From contig JACJXZ010000017.1 of the NCBI GenBank assembly GCA_020636375.1, positions 62,001 to 126,000 of the forward strand: a stretch of DNA of 64,000 bases, read 5' to 3'. Source of the DNA: Lewinellaceae bacterium. GTDB lineage: Bacteria > Bacteroidota > Bacteroidia > Chitinophagales > Saprospiraceae. The notes under the pieces were generated by a model. That model saw only the letters and a list, made by a program, of their open reading frames with translations. It ran no database searches and was not told where the DNA came from. A program made the translations under genes and the position numbers. Below, piece after piece: positions 16,727-25,941 of the stretch (positions are counted from its first letter, which is position 1; each line of letters opens with the position of its first letter).

Positions 16727-17649
16727 TAGTAATACCCCGGTTGGCTCCGGTATGCCACCGCCCCATCCATCCCCCTTTGGACGTAAGCACTCAGGCGCCC
16801 GAAAAAGAAACGCCCCGAAACGCTGATCCGGATTTGGGTATTATCGTTCAGATTGACCATGTAACCAAAACCGGGAGCAATGCTGTTGGATGCTATTTGA
16901 AGCCGCAGCCAGTAATACAGGTCGCGCTCTATTTTCAGACTCAGTTGGGGGTAGAAGAGGTTTTCAACGCTGTAATCCACCCACACTACGGGTTCGAAGA
17001 ACCAGCTGTCATCGTCAAATTTCAGGCTGGCGCCGGCCATCGCGCTGGCGTGGACGGCCGGGCTGATCTTTTCCTCCGGCACGTAGGGGATCGCTGGGAT
17101 GGCTGCTATGCCCGCGAAAAACAGATTTTCCGAAAAATACTCCTGGCTGCTGGAAAAAAAGAGGCCCACCCCCAGGTTGATAGTTTTATAGGCGTTCCTG
17201 CTCAGCCCGATCAGGGGATCGTCGGGCGCGTTGACGACGGGATCAGGCAGGCGCACATCCAGCCGGCTATAGCGGGCCGCCAGGCCCAGGGAGAGCTGCC
17301 GCCGGCCCCGGTAACCGAAGCGCAGCTTGTAATTATAAGCCAAAACCATAGCGAGGGTGCGGCTGGCGCCGATCTCCTCCGCCGTGACGGCAAAGCCGCC
17401 GCCCATCTTTTTGAGGGTTACCGGAAATTCAAAGAAGGCGTTCAACTGGGCGGGAGCGCCTTCAAAGCCCGACCAGGGCTGATGGAAGGCGGCACCGACG
17501 CTGAGATAGTCGTACTTGCCGGCCATGGCCGGGTTCCAGGCGAAGGCGTTGCCATCCAGGCCGTAGTGGTAGGCCAGTTGCTGAGTTTTGCCGGCACGGG
17601 CGAAAAGCAAAAGGAGAGCTGCCGCAATGGAAAAAATGCTGTTCTTCAT
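16726..17649 (-). CDS. PorP/SprF family T9SS membrane protein
   Basis: About 307 residues from the Met at 17649, chosen because it gives a proper signal peptide (MKNSIFSIAAALLLLFA); the frame also runs open to 17709. The mature protein has the PorP/SprF hallmarks: YHYGLDGNAFAWNPAMAG near the N-terminus (normally YxxNxxxxNPAxAG), then a predicted 14-strand barrel ending GRFFFGRLSAYVQRG. Established knowledge: SprF-like proteins are needed for secretion or anchoring of type B (CHU_C) T9SS cargo encoded next to them. Here such a cargo gene lies directly upstream (17770-19413), so this is probably its dedicated partner. Confidence 0.88.
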   Translation of the reverse strand: MKNSIFSIAAALLLLFARAGKTQQLAYHYGLDGNAFAWNPAMAGKYDYLSVGAAFHQPWSGFEGAPAQLNAFFEFPVTLKKMGGGFAVTAEEIGASRTLAMVLAYNYKLRFGYRGRRQLSLGLAARYSRLDVRLPDPVVNAPDDPLIGLSRNAYKTINLGVGLFFSSSQEYFSENLFFAGIAAIPAIPYVPEEKISPAVHASAMAGASLKFDDDSWFFEPVVWVDYSVENLFYPQLSLKIERDLYYWLRLQIASNSIAPGFGYMVNLNDNTQIRISVSGRFFFGRLSAYVQRGMDGAVAYRSQPGYY

Positions 17650-17769
17650 CGGATTTGGTTTATTCCCGGCTACCCGTCTAAGTTTGGACACTCCACGCCT
17701 CCTGTACACGCTCGGCCTCGACTCCGCTCGGCTTTCCCCTTTCTGCTGTCCAACCTCAGACGGGGCGCC

Positions 17770-19413
17770 TTATTCCCGGATAATCATCAGGTGCTGGCGG
17801 AGAACCTGGCCATCGACATCGAGGGCATAGTAATAATCGCCTTCCGGAAGGGGCTTGCCGTTGTGTGTCCCTTCCCATAATTCGCCGTCCGATAACTGAT
17901 AGCCCTCTGCGTGAAATACCAGTACGCCCCAACGGTTCCAGACGGACAGGCGGTTGCGGGCAAACTTGCCCAGGCCGGGAAAATACAGGGCGTCGTTTTT
18001 TCCGTCCCCGTTAGGGGTAATCAGGTTGATGGGCTTTATCGTGGCGAGAGGGCCGTCGGCAACAGCGACGTGAACCGTATCTGTTATAGTGCAACCACCA
18101 GGGCCGGTGATTTCCACTATGAAAAAAGTGCTGTCTTCGGGCTGAACGGCCGGGTTGGGGATGTCCGGATCCTCTACCGGGTATTCGCTGCCGAACCAGT
18201 GATAGGCTGTTCCCCCGCCGGCGTTCAGCTGCAGGCTGCTTCCTTTTGCTATGCAGGTGTCGGCGCCGGCGCCGGCCTCGAAGTGGATGACGCTTACTTC
18301 GATTTGTACTGTATCCGCTCCGCAAGCGTTGCGGGCGGCCAGCAGAAAGAAGGTGGAAGAGTCCGGAGCAACAACCATCATCTCGGCACCCTGCAGCAGG
18401 AGGCTGCCTGCTGCATCCAGCCACATTAAGGTATCCACATCCGTCACGTCGGCATAGAGCCGGGCCGAATCGCCGGGGCAGAGGCCGGAAGGGTCCGCAA
18501 TTACATGGGCGAGCGGCAGGCCCGCTTCTTCCACCTTCACCGTGTCGGCAGCAGTGCAGCCACGGTCATTCACCACCGTCACCGCATATTCTCCCGGCCC
18601 GGATACCTGTACGGCAGGCAGCGTGTCGCCGGTCGACCATATATAATGAGTAAATCCCGCCTGCGCCGTTATCGTCAACGACGTCTCCGGGCATACGGCG
18701 GTGTCGGGCAGGGCCGGCAGCCCGAAGGTATCGGCCTCCAGGAACAGGGAATCCGAAAAAATACAGCCATCCGCATTTTCAGCAGTAACGGCATAGTGGC
18801 CCGCCGATTCGAAAGTGTTGGCGGGCGACAGGTTGCCGTCGCTCCACAAAAAACGGATGCACCCGGCACAGCCGGCCTCTATGCTGATCGCGCCGGGCGC
18901 ACAGAAAAAGGTATCCTGCACCGGAAGCAAAGCAGGAGAACGGAAAGCCAGCCTGGAAGGAATCACTTCTGCCGGTACGGCCTGGAGCTGCCCTCCATTC
19001 ACCTGGGTAAACTCTATCGAAACCTGCGCCGTGTCAAAAACGATCCTGGCGCTGTCGCCGGGGCATGCTTTGACCAGGAAGGAGAGCCGGGCCAGGCTGG
19101 CACCGTCGGCAAGCGTAACGCCCTGCCCGTCGGCGCTGAACCAGGAGAAGCTGGCCCGCCCGGCATCCAGCCCGGCAACTGCTCCGGCGACCTGCCAATC
19201 CGTGATTCCGACCAGCACGGTTTTGCTGGTATCCCAGGAGAGGGAAAACTGGAAACTGGCAATGTCTGTGAAGTTGCGGGCTAATATTGGTACGCCGACG
19301 ACCTCCCCGGTGACGGCAGGGACGGAAGCCACTTCTACAATGACCGGCTGCGCCCCGACAGTTAAGGCCCGGGCGATCAGCATGCTGCACAACAGGATCA
19401 TTTTACTGGCCAT
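17770..19413 (-). CDS. T9SS type B (CHU_C) secreted protein with cohesin-like domain
   Basis: A 547-residue exported protein. After the signal peptide, residues ~25-150 look like a cohesin-type beta-sandwich (VVGVPILARNFTDIASFQFS, SWDTSKTVLVGI). The middle has several Ig/PKD-like stretches with Cys pairs (VCPETSLTITAQAGFTHYIW). The last ~90 residues are a type B sorting domain (INLITPNGDGKNDALYFPG, LSVWNRWGVLVFHAEGY, WEGTHNGKPLPEGDYYYALD). Type B cargo is delivered to the surface with a PorP/SprF partner, encoded just downstream. The cohesin-like domain suggests binding to a surface ligand or dockerin; the 913-residue neighbour carries a dockerin-like segment. Probable operon with both neighbours (28-bp gap upstream). 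Confidence 0.88.
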   Translation of the reverse strand: MASKMILLCSMLIARALTVGAQPVIVEVASVPAVTGEVVGVPILARNFTDIASFQFSLSWDTSKTVLVGITDWQVAGAVAGLDAGRASFSWFSADGQGVTLADGASLARLSFLVKACPGDSARIVFDTAQVSIEFTQVNGGQLQAVPAEVIPSRLAFRSPALLPVQDTFFCAPGAISIEAGCAGCIRFLWSDGNLSPANTFESAGHYAVTAENADGCIFSDSLFLEADTFGLPALPDTAVCPETSLTITAQAGFTHYIWSTGDTLPAVQVSGPGEYAVTVVNDRGCTAADTVKVEEAGLPLAHVIADPSGLCPGDSARLYADVTDVDTLMWLDAAGSLLLQGAEMMVVAPDSSTFFLLAARNACGADTVQIEVSVIHFEAGAGADTCIAKGSSLQLNAGGGTAYHWFGSEYPVEDPDIPNPAVQPEDSTFFIVEITGPGGCTITDTVHVAVADGPLATIKPINLITPNGDGKNDALYFPGLGKFARNRLSVWNRWGVLVFHAEGYQLSDGELWEGTHNGKPLPEGDYYYALDVDGQVLRQHLMIIRE

Positions 19414-19441
19414 AGCGCTTTTGTTTTCCGGCAGGGAGCAT

Positions 19442-22183
19442 TTACTGTACCACCATGCTTCCGGCAGCAGTAAAATGGGGGGTTGTCAACCGGTAGTGGT
19501 AGACGCCGGCCCGGAGGCCTTCGGTGTTTACCTCTACCTCATTATATCCGCTTCGGAATCCGCCTTTGTATTCGGCAACCACCTGGCCCAGAGGCCCGAT
19601 GAGATGGATGGCTCCATTTTCCGCCCGGGGGAGCAAAAACCGGACCGAGGTCCTGTGCCGGGCTGGATTAGGCACATTCTGATACAGCCGGTAACCGGCG
19701 GCCTGCTCTTTCCCGGCAGCATCGGAAACAGATTCCCAGATCAGTTCAACTGCAAACTCCTCTCCGGTTGCATTCAGGGCTTCCGGCTTCATCGCCAGGG
19801 GGGCGATCCGGATGGCTTCCCGGAGCGAGGCGACCGGCACCAGGGCGCGGAACCGGGGGCGCAGGGCCGCCTGATCCGCCGGGAAGCTAATCCCCCGGGC
19901 GCTGCGGTCCAGCCAGGACAACCGGATCAACCCCTCATCCCCCGAGGCGTGGTGGACGGGCAGCAGGGCCCCCTCCGCCGCATCAAAACCCAGGAATTTC
20001 AGTTGCTGCGGATCGTACTCCAGGGCAAACTGCAGGCTGCCTATCTGGTGGAAACTGCCGCTCCGGAGTTCCAGCGTCAATATTTCCCCTGCCGGTGCCG
20101 GCCGGCTGGTTGCCAGGAGCGGCAGCGTGCTGAGGTTACGGTGGTCAAGAGGCCCCATGCCCCGGTTCTGCGGGGAAGCCGCCCCAAATATGTCGCCGAC
20201 CTTGACGCCGATAAAGTCGACGGCGATGTCTCCGTCGAGGACGGGCAGGTTGTACAGGGAAGGGTACGGCAAAGGATTGCTCAGCGTCAGGTTGGCGTCG
20301 GCCCGCACAAAGGCCCAGGAATTGCAGGGCGAAAAGTCGCTTGCCAGGCCGACGATCACCCGCTGGATGATGGCGAGGTCGCCTGTGGAGACGTTGTCGT
20401 CGCAGTTGGCGTCGGCGGCGATCAGCTGGTAGGGGGAGTTGATATTGGGGCTGCTGTTGTTGACGATGTATTCCTGGACGTAAAAGAGCGGGGCGGTCGT
20501 TACCCCGTTCAGGATGTTGATATCTTTGAGGCAGGATAGGGTGACGTCGCTGCCGAGGGTTATGTCGTCGAAGCGGTATTGCCCGTCGGCGCCGGTAACC
20601 TGCTGGGCGTCCGGGCCGGCAGGAGTCTGAGCGATATCGAGGCTGACGCTGACATCCCTGACCGGCGCTCCGGTACTCCAGAAGGCGATGTTCCCGTCGA
20701 TAATGGCGTTTTCCAGGATTGTCACTTTCCCGGTTTCCGTCGTGTAGTCGGGAAAGGCCAGCACCCCGTTCTCCAATATGGTGATTTCCAGGGGTGTCGG
20801 ATTGCCGGTGATCGCCATTTCCGACATGTCGCCGGGATTGCCGATGAGTTCTACCCGGAGGTAGAAGAGGGTATCCGCAGCGCCGGCCGGCATTCCCTGG
20901 GGGGTTAAGGCTGAGAATTGGCCCTGATTGACAGCAATAATGCCGCCCAGGGCGCCGGGTTCGTAACCGGCGAACCTGCCCACGCCGGCGGCCAGAAATT
21001 CTGCCGTGCCCTGAACGCTTATCAGGGTGTCGAAAACGCCCCGGATGATAACCGGCACCAGCACGGTTTCGCCGGCTGGCCCCTCCGCCTCTCCCAGGTC
21101 GAGGACGATACCGCCGGACGGCGGCGCACCGATCTGTATTGTCTGCGAGGCAGTGTCGGCCCCGCAACCGTTGGAGGTGATCAGGAGGACGGTATAGGCA
21201 CCGGGGCTGCTATAGGTTTTGTTGGGTTCGAAAAGGGTGGAGGACGTCCCGTCGCCGAATTCCCACAGAAAATCAACTGCATTCATGCTCAGGTTGTCGA
21301 AAGTAACCACATTGCCGGCTACCTGACTGGAAAAAGCGGCAGCGGGAGCTTCCTGCACCTCAATGGCGAGGGAGGCCGTGTCCCGCTCCCCCGCCGCATT
21401 TTCCGCCACCAGGAAAACGGTGTAGCTGCCTGGAGTGTCGAAGGTGACCTGCGGGGGTATTTCGTCCAGGGAGAAGGGCGGGTCTCCGGCGGCGAAGAAC
21501 CAGTAGTACCGCACGGCGTTTTGAGAATCATTGTCGAAGGCGACGGCTAAAGGAGCGCAACCCTGTGCGGCGCTGGCCGTAAAAGCGGCAACCGGCGGAT
21601 CCACATTAATATTGCCCACCGAAACCAGCAGGGCAGTGACATCCATCCCGCAGGGGCCAAAGACGGCCAGGGCGACCGTGTAGGTCCCGGGCTGGGCGAA
21701 GGCATGGACGGGATTGAGTTCGCTGCTCATCTCCCCGTCGCCGAAATCCCAGAGCACGGAATCAATATCGCCGGCAGAGTTGTTTTGGAAGACTGCCGTG
21801 AGCTGGCTGGTGGAAAAGAGGAAATCCGCCTGGGGGGCGTCATCGCTGATCAGGTCAAAAGAGGCTTCGGCCGTGCAGCCGGATGCGTCGGTGAGGGTGA
21901 CGGTATAGTTGCCGGCCAGCAGGCCGGTGAAGGTGGCGGGGCCGTTGCCGGCCATGATATCGGCCACCGGGCCGTCGATCTCAAAGGTGTAGGGGGAGGC
22001 GCCGCCGGTGGCGGAGAGGGTGATGGCGCCGTCGGCCTGGTTGCAGGAGGGGGGGGTGAGAGCATCGACGGAGAGGCCACAATCTGATATAGGCTGACCC
22101 TGGCTGCAATCATTTCCAAATGGAAAAATTATCTGATATAAGTCTTCCGAAGAGCCAGGTGCAAAATTATCCCTCAAATGCAA
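19442..22183 (-). CDS. PKD/cohesin/dockerin-like T9SS type A protein, C-terminal part of a split gene
   Basis: Open frame of 913 residues from a TTG; the same frame is open for ~50 more codons upstream. It has three PKD-type repeats (VLWDFGDGEMSSELNP, YYWFFAAGDP, FLWEFGDGTSSTL) and a cohesin-like domain (about 350-480). A dockerin-like segment follows (ADANCDDNVSTGDLAIIQRV), then a second cohesin-like domain (IGSLQFALEYDPQQLKFLGF) and a T9SS type A sorting domain at the end (YQNVPNPARHRTSVRFLLPR, AGVYHYRL). No signal peptide of its own: the secretion signal lies in the adjacent fragment at 22320-23270, from which it is separated by two one-base frameshifts. Probably surface-exposed; binding role inferred. 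Confidence 0.75.
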   Translation of the reverse strand: MHLRDNFAPGSSEDLYQIIFPFGNDCSQGQPISDCGLSVDALTPPSCNQADGAITLSATGGASPYTFEIDGPVADIMAGNGPATFTGLLAGNYTVTLTDASGCTAEASFDLISDDAPQADFLFSTSQLTAVFQNNSAGDIDSVLWDFGDGEMSSELNPVHAFAQPGTYTVALAVFGPCGMDVTALLVSVGNINVDPPVAAFTASAAQGCAPLAVAFDNDSQNAVRYYWFFAAGDPPFSLDEIPPQVTFDTPGSYTVFLVAENAAGERDTASLAIEVQEAPAAAFSSQVAGNVVTFDNLSMNAVDFLWEFGDGTSSTLFEPNKTYSSPGAYTVLLITSNGCGADTASQTIQIGAPPSGGIVLDLGEAEGPAGETVLVPVIIRGVFDTLISVQGTAEFLAAGVGRFAGYEPGALGGIIAVNQGQFSALTPQGMPAGAADTLFYLRVELIGNPGDMSEMAITGNPTPLEITILENGVLAFPDYTTETGKVTILENAIIDGNIAFWSTGAPVRDVSVSLDIAQTPAGPDAQQVTGADGQYRFDDITLGSDVTLSCLKDINILNGVTTAPLFYVQEYIVNNSSPNINSPYQLIAADANCDDNVSTGDLAIIQRVIVGLASDFSPCNSWAFVRADANLTLSNPLPYPSLYNLPVLDGDIAVDFIGVKVGDIFGAASPQNRGMGPLDHRNLSTLPLLATSRPAPAGEILTLELRSGSFHQIGSLQFALEYDPQQLKFLGFDAAEGALLPVHHASGDEGLIRLSWLDRSARGISFPADQAALRPRFRALVPVASLREAIRIAPLAMKPEALNATGEEFAVELIWESVSDAAGKEQAAGYRLYQNVPNPARHRTSVRFLLPRAENGAIHLIGPLGQVVAEYKGGFRSGYNEVEVNTEGLRAGVYHYRLTTPHFTAAGSMVVQ

Positions 22184-22319
22184 ATAGTAAGTCTTTGAAG
22201 CATCGGTGATCGTAACAGGAATGCTGATACTTGCACCTGCAAAACTAGCGGTAATGGTTGGGCTAAAGGAGTCATCCCCAAATTCGTCAATGACATTCCC
22301 TACAATTCTAACCGGAGCT

Positions 22320-23270
22320 TCAGGTCGCGGACAATAATGTTATAGGTTCCCGGAGCACCTGAAAAGGAAAGTAGTCGTCATCGCCCTCCGGAAATATAGA
22401 AGCGTAGATTGTATCGCAATCGACTATAGTTACTGCACTGGAAAGGTCGTCATTGCATTCAAAAACGTCATCGGTATAATAATCGATCTGAAGTTCATAG
22501 CTTCCCGTAGTGCCAGGACTGGAGCCGGCCCCTCTGTCCAATTCGAAATAATAGGTTCCCGGTTGACAAGCCCGCAGGTCGAACGATAATTCGCCGAAGG
22601 AATTCCTGAAAAAATTACTGCTGAGCCCCGGGCCGGATACCTCAACGGCCATATTATATCCAGCCGCGATGTTTGTCGCCCGGAATTTGAAAGTACCCGC
22701 CACGCTGACCGTCATTTTAAAAACATCCCTGTCCTGTGATTGCGGATAAACGGCACCCGTCACAGTCTGGCCAGCGGTTATTGGCGTGGCGGTATTATTA
22801 TTCTGATTGCACTCATGCTGGTCGCTTTCGTTCAATTCGACCAGGAGGGTATAGGGAGACATGTTCGCCGTCCCTCCAGAACCTCTGCGAATCCTGAGTA
22901 CATAATAACCTGGAACGCAGATGAGGTATGCCAGGCTTACGACTCCCGCTGACTCCTGGTTGGAAACATTCAGGTCCAGGCCTGTGCCTACCGGGGGACT
23001 GGCGTCAAACAAGCTCAGCTCGGCATTAACTATTCCCTGGTTCAAAAGAGCTGAAGCCTCAATGACTCCCGGACGCGGCACAAAAAATGTCACAAAATCC
23101 CTATCGGAATCATCAGACAACATTCCTGAGAATTCCCCTCCCAACTGTACGGTGTCTGCAGTCATTATACTGTTATTCGGTTCCGTTTCCTGCTGCTGGG
23201 CTGCCAGCCCCGCGCCGGCAAAAAGAAGTGCGATAAGCAGCAGCAATCTGGTGTATATAAAGGGTTTCAT
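22320..23270 (-). CDS. PPC-domain secreted protein, N-terminal part of a split gene
   Basis: 316 residues starting with a clear signal peptide (MKPFIYTRLLLLIALLFAG). At least two bacterial pre-peptidase C-terminal (PPC) domains follow, each starting with ExNNSxxTA-like and DxDF motifs (TEPNNSIMTADTV, DRDFVTFFVPRPG, SQDRDVFKMTV). A third PPC starts at about residue 268 and breaks off. One extra base in the T-run at 22368-22370 and one in the C-run at 22323-22324 (bases given on the plus strand as A and G) would restore the PPC domain and join it to the 913-residue frame. The whole protein would be about 1270 residues. Confidence 0.75.
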   Translation of the reverse strand: MKPFIYTRLLLLIALLFAGAGLAAQQQETEPNNSIMTADTVQLGGEFSGMLSDDSDRDFVTFFVPRPGVIEASALLNQGIVNAELSLFDASPPVGTGLDLNVSNQESAGVVSLAYLICVPGYYVLRIRRGSGGTANMSPYTLLVELNESDQHECNQNNNTATPITAGQTVTGAVYPQSQDRDVFKMTVSVAGTFKFRATNIAAGYNMAVEVSGPGLSSNFFRNSFGELSFDLRACQPGTYYFELDRGAGSSPGTTGSYELQIDYYTDDVFECNDDLSSAVTIVDCDTIYASIFPEGDDDYFPFQVLREPITLLSAT

Positions 23271-23301
23271 AAGCTGAAAAGAATTAAAAGTGAGGTAAAA
23301 C

Positions 23302-23332
23302 GGGCGGCTGCCGGGTAAGCGATCAGCCGCCC
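23302..23332. terminator. GC-rich hairpin downstream of the 157-aa barrel gene
   Basis: GGGCGGCTG (23302-23310) pairs with CAGCCGCCC (23324-23332), loop of 13 bases. It lies after the stop of the barrel gene (23428) on the minus strand and before the split T9SS gene, so it may end one transcript. No strong T-run. Confidence 0.45.
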
Positions 23333-23427
23333 ACTAAGTAAGAGCGTATTGGAATCTTATCCGCTCACCGTTTCGTCCGGGCGAGAAGCGTAGCCCCTTC
23401 GTTGAATTTATCCAGGATTTCCTTACT

Positions 23428-23901
23428 TCAAAGGTTGAATTGCACCCCCAACCCGATCACGAGCTGGTTCAGGTCGCTGATGGTATATTTCAATTCGGCA
23501 AGCAGGCTGGTGTTTTCAGAAATGAAGTACTGGCCGCCGGTGCCCAGGTTCAGGCCTGCTTCGGTAGCAGTGCTGGATTCGCCCAGGATGCTGGTGCTGA
23601 AGAGCAGGATATTGAACCCGGCCAGGGCATAAGCATTAAACTTGTCGGCGCCGGCGTACACATAATGGGCGTTCAGGTTTATTTCCCAGATGGAGAAATC
23701 CTTAATGCCGTCGAGGTAGTAAATGATGTCTGCGCTGCCGCGCCATTGATCCGTGAAAGAATTGATCGCGCGCACCTGGATGCCGATTTCATCGACATCC
23801 GTGCCAAAGGCCAGGCCGGGGCCTAAACTGAACTGCGCCTTTATTTCGGCAGAGAAAAGAAGCAGGAATAAGGCGATGGAGGTGGTCAAAAGCGTCTTCA
23901 T
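23428..23901 (-). CDS. Small outer-membrane beta-barrel protein
   Basis: 157 residues with a signal peptide ending near IKAQ, followed by eight or so amphipathic strands (LAFGTDVDEIGIQVRAIN, GSADIIYYLDG, WEINLNAHYVYA, NAYALAGFNILLFS, ENTSLLAELKYTIS) and a final VIGLGVQFNL. This is the OMP_b-brl pattern of small Bacteroidota barrels. Function unknown. It is co-directional with the LuxR-type gene 34 bases upstream, so the two may be cotranscribed. Confidence 0.75.
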   Translation of the reverse strand: MKTLLTTSIALFLLLFSAEIKAQFSLGPGLAFGTDVDEIGIQVRAINSFTDQWRGSADIIYYLDGIKDFSIWEINLNAHYVYAGADKFNAYALAGFNILLFSTSILGESSTATEAGLNLGTGGQYFISENTSLLAELKYTISDLNQLVIGLGVQFNL

Positions 23902-23935
23902 GATTTACGTTTTTAAAGTATACAATAGATTTGTC

Positions 23936-24160
23936 TTACAGGAGCCCCTCGTTGCTGGCGTACTGCCACAAATCAAAAGTGCGGCTGACCCCCAGCTTCC
24001 TGCGCATCCGCCGCAGGTGCGTCTGTACGGTGTTTTCCGACAGGTTGAGTTCGGCCGCTACCTGCTTGATACTGGGTTGCTCGGCCCAGGTTTTCAGGAC
24101 GAGCAGCTGGTGGGCGGTAAACTCCGGGGCGTTGCCATTTTCCTTTTTCGGTTCCTCCAT
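23936..24160 (-). CDS. Small LuxR-type helix-turn-helix protein
   Basis: A 74-residue protein that is almost only a GerE/LuxR-type DNA-binding domain. Residues ~14-65 read FTAHQLLVLKTWAEQPSIKQ, then VAAELNLSENTVQTHL with the recognition helix RRMRRKLGVSRT. There is no receiver or ligand domain. Stand-alone HTH proteins of this kind act as transcription regulators or adaptors; its target is unknown. It lies at the left edge of the peptide/CHAT block, divergent from the helical protein at 24324, and could regulate it, which is an inference from position only. Confidence 0.85.
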   Translation of the reverse strand: MEEPKKENGNAPEFTAHQLLVLKTWAEQPSIKQVAAELNLSENTVQTHLRRMRRKLGVSRTFDLWQYASNEGLL

Positions 24161-24323
24161 GGGGTATCATTGTTTTTTGTTACAGCTCCAATGGCACTGT
24201 CGTCAATTTCTATTACAATGATAGAGGCCCCGCCCCGCTTTACCTTACGTAAGTCCTGGCATCCTTCCCGTTTTTCAGCAAAAAACCGTATCTTCGGAAT
24301 ACGCCGCTTACAAACCCAGCACC

Positions 24324-25796
24324 ATGAAGAACAGCCGATTGTACCTTTATCTCAATTCACTGAAAGACAAAGAATTAAGATCTTTGAAGAAACTGCTCAG
24401 GCCTCCTTCCGGTGAAAAGCCTTCCCATCTGTTCCGGCTGTTTGAATTCTTCCTCGGAAAATTGCCGTTAAAAGAGACGAGCAGGCTGGGAAAAAAGCAT
24501 GTTTTCAGCAAGATTTTCTCCAACAAAGCCTATAACGCTGGCCGGCTGGACAAGCTGGCGAGCCAACTGGTGAGCTGTATAGAAAGCTTCCTGGTGCAGC
24601 AGCAACTCGAAAAAGACAAATCGCTGAAATACCAGGTCCTGGCCTGTTCGCTCAGCCACCGGAAGGACAGCCGCTGCTACGAGGCGGCCATGAAAAAATG
24701 GGAGTCGGCCCTGGAGGTCGAGGGGGATTCTCTGTTTGCCTATTTCCCCCGTTTCCTGTTTGGCATCCAATGCCTGGATCACCATGGAACCCATGAAAAC
24801 AAAGAAGCGCATACTGCGATGCTGCACGATGCCCGGCAGCGCCTGAACGAGCTGAACCTGGCCTGGCAATTGTTCTTTGAACTGGAACGGATGGCGCGCA
24901 GCAAATACATCCGCAGCCCGCTTCCACCTCCCCGGCCGGAGCTGCTCGAAGAACTCGTTAAAGCTCTGGAAGGCGCTGAAGAGCGCCCTATGATCCGGTT
25001 ATACCTGAAGCTGTTCCAAATGAGTTCGCAGCCCGGTGAACGGCAATACTTCGACGAGGCGTGGAAGGCGCTTCGCGCCTCCGCCGGACAGTTGTCCTCC
25101 GGGGCGAAGCTGCAGGTTTTGCGCTACCTGTTGAACCACTGTATCGACCGCTATTCAAAGGGCGCCGGGGAGTTTCTCGGGCTGCAGCTGGAGCTTTACA
25201 AATGGGGGGAGGAAAAAGAGGCGTTCGTCGAAGATGGCATGATCGAAGACAGCATTTACCTGAATGCCGTCGTCACGGCAGCTACTGCCGGCGATTTCAC
25301 CTTTGCCTGGCAGTTTGTGGAGAAGAACGAAGCGCGCATCACCCCTGCCAGGAAAGACGCTGCCGTGCGCATGGCAAAGGCTTACATTTACTTTCACGAA
25401 GGAAAATACGATAAAGCCATTGAGCAGATTGACAGCCTTCTGGCGCAGGATTTCGACTTTGCGATACGGCGGCAATCGCTGCTGCTGCGCGCCGCGTATA
25501 AATTATTCGAGCAGGACAAAGCTGATATAGAAGACGTAAAGGACCGCTGCCGCACCTATCGGGAGTTTTTTGAGCGAGATACTTATAAGCTGGCGAAAAG
25601 CCGGAAAGCGAATTACCTCCATCTGGCCTATTACGTGGAAGAAATGGCGGCGCACCACTACAACTATCGAAAAGAACCTCCAAAGCCGGCGCAGGAACTG
25701 AGGGCGGAGTTAGCTGAAAAGGTGCCGGCGGCTTCAGGCTGGGTCAGGGAAGAACTCGGGCGGCTGTCGGGCGCCGGGGTTTCGGCAGGGAGTTAG
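24324..25796 (+). CDS. Helical-repeat protein of unknown function
   Basis: A 490-residue, strongly helical, charged cytoplasmic protein with no signal or membrane segment. The N-terminal pattern (RLYLYLNSLKDKELRSLKKL, then LFRLFEFFLGKLPL, then VFSKIFSNKAYNAGRLDKLA and CIESFLVQQQLEKDK) resembles, from memory, a paralogous family in Saprospirales with KLYxxLxxFxxxExxRLxKxL at the start. The C-terminal half has TPR-like pairs (AKAYIYFHEGKYDKAIEQID). No catalytic motif seen. It points towards the double-glycine peptide gene and is separated from it by a hairpin. Function unknown; a scaffold role is a guess. Confidence 0.75.
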   Translation: MKNSRLYLYLNSLKDKELRSLKKLLRPPSGEKPSHLFRLFEFFLGKLPLKETSRLGKKHVFSKIFSNKAYNAGRLDKLASQLVSCIESFLVQQQLEKDKSLKYQVLACSLSHRKDSRCYEAAMKKWESALEVEGDSLFAYFPRFLFGIQCLDHHGTHENKEAHTAMLHDARQRLNELNLAWQLFFELERMARSKYIRSPLPPPRPELLEELVKALEGAEERPMIRLYLKLFQMSSQPGERQYFDEAWKALRASAGQLSSGAKLQVLRYLLNHCIDRYSKGAGEFLGLQLELYKWGEEKEAFVEDGMIEDSIYLNAVVTAATAGDFTFAWQFVEKNEARITPARKDAAVRMAKAYIYFHEGKYDKAIEQIDSLLAQDFDFAIRRQSLLLRAAYKLFEQDKADIEDVKDRCRTYREFFERDTYKLAKSRKANYLHLAYYVEEMAAHHYNYRKEPPKPAQELRAELAEKVPAASGWVREELGRLSGAGVSAGS

Positions 25797-25813
25797 CAGG
25801 GGGTTATTAACCA

Positions 25814-25906
25814 CGCCGGGCACCAACTGCGGTTATTGGTTATCAAGTGTTTTGTCTCACACTATGGCTGTTAATAATAACCAGTAACAACTATTGGCGC
25901 CCGGCG
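25814..25906. terminator. Large imperfect hairpin between convergent genes
   Basis: The outer arms CGCCGGGC (25814-25821) and GCCCGGCG (25899-25906) pair. The inner TTATTGGTTAT and ATAATAACCAGTAA segments also pair imperfectly. Its place between two convergent stop codons suits a terminator, though there is no long T-run. Confidence 0.45.
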
Positions 25907-25941
25907 ACGCAAAAACTGCTTTGGAACTTCGCTCCGGCGGC

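Noticed and set aside
18815..20539. Plus-strand frame of 574 codons across two T9SS genes
   Set aside because: It runs over the junction of two well-supported minus-strand genes and has no recognisable domain.
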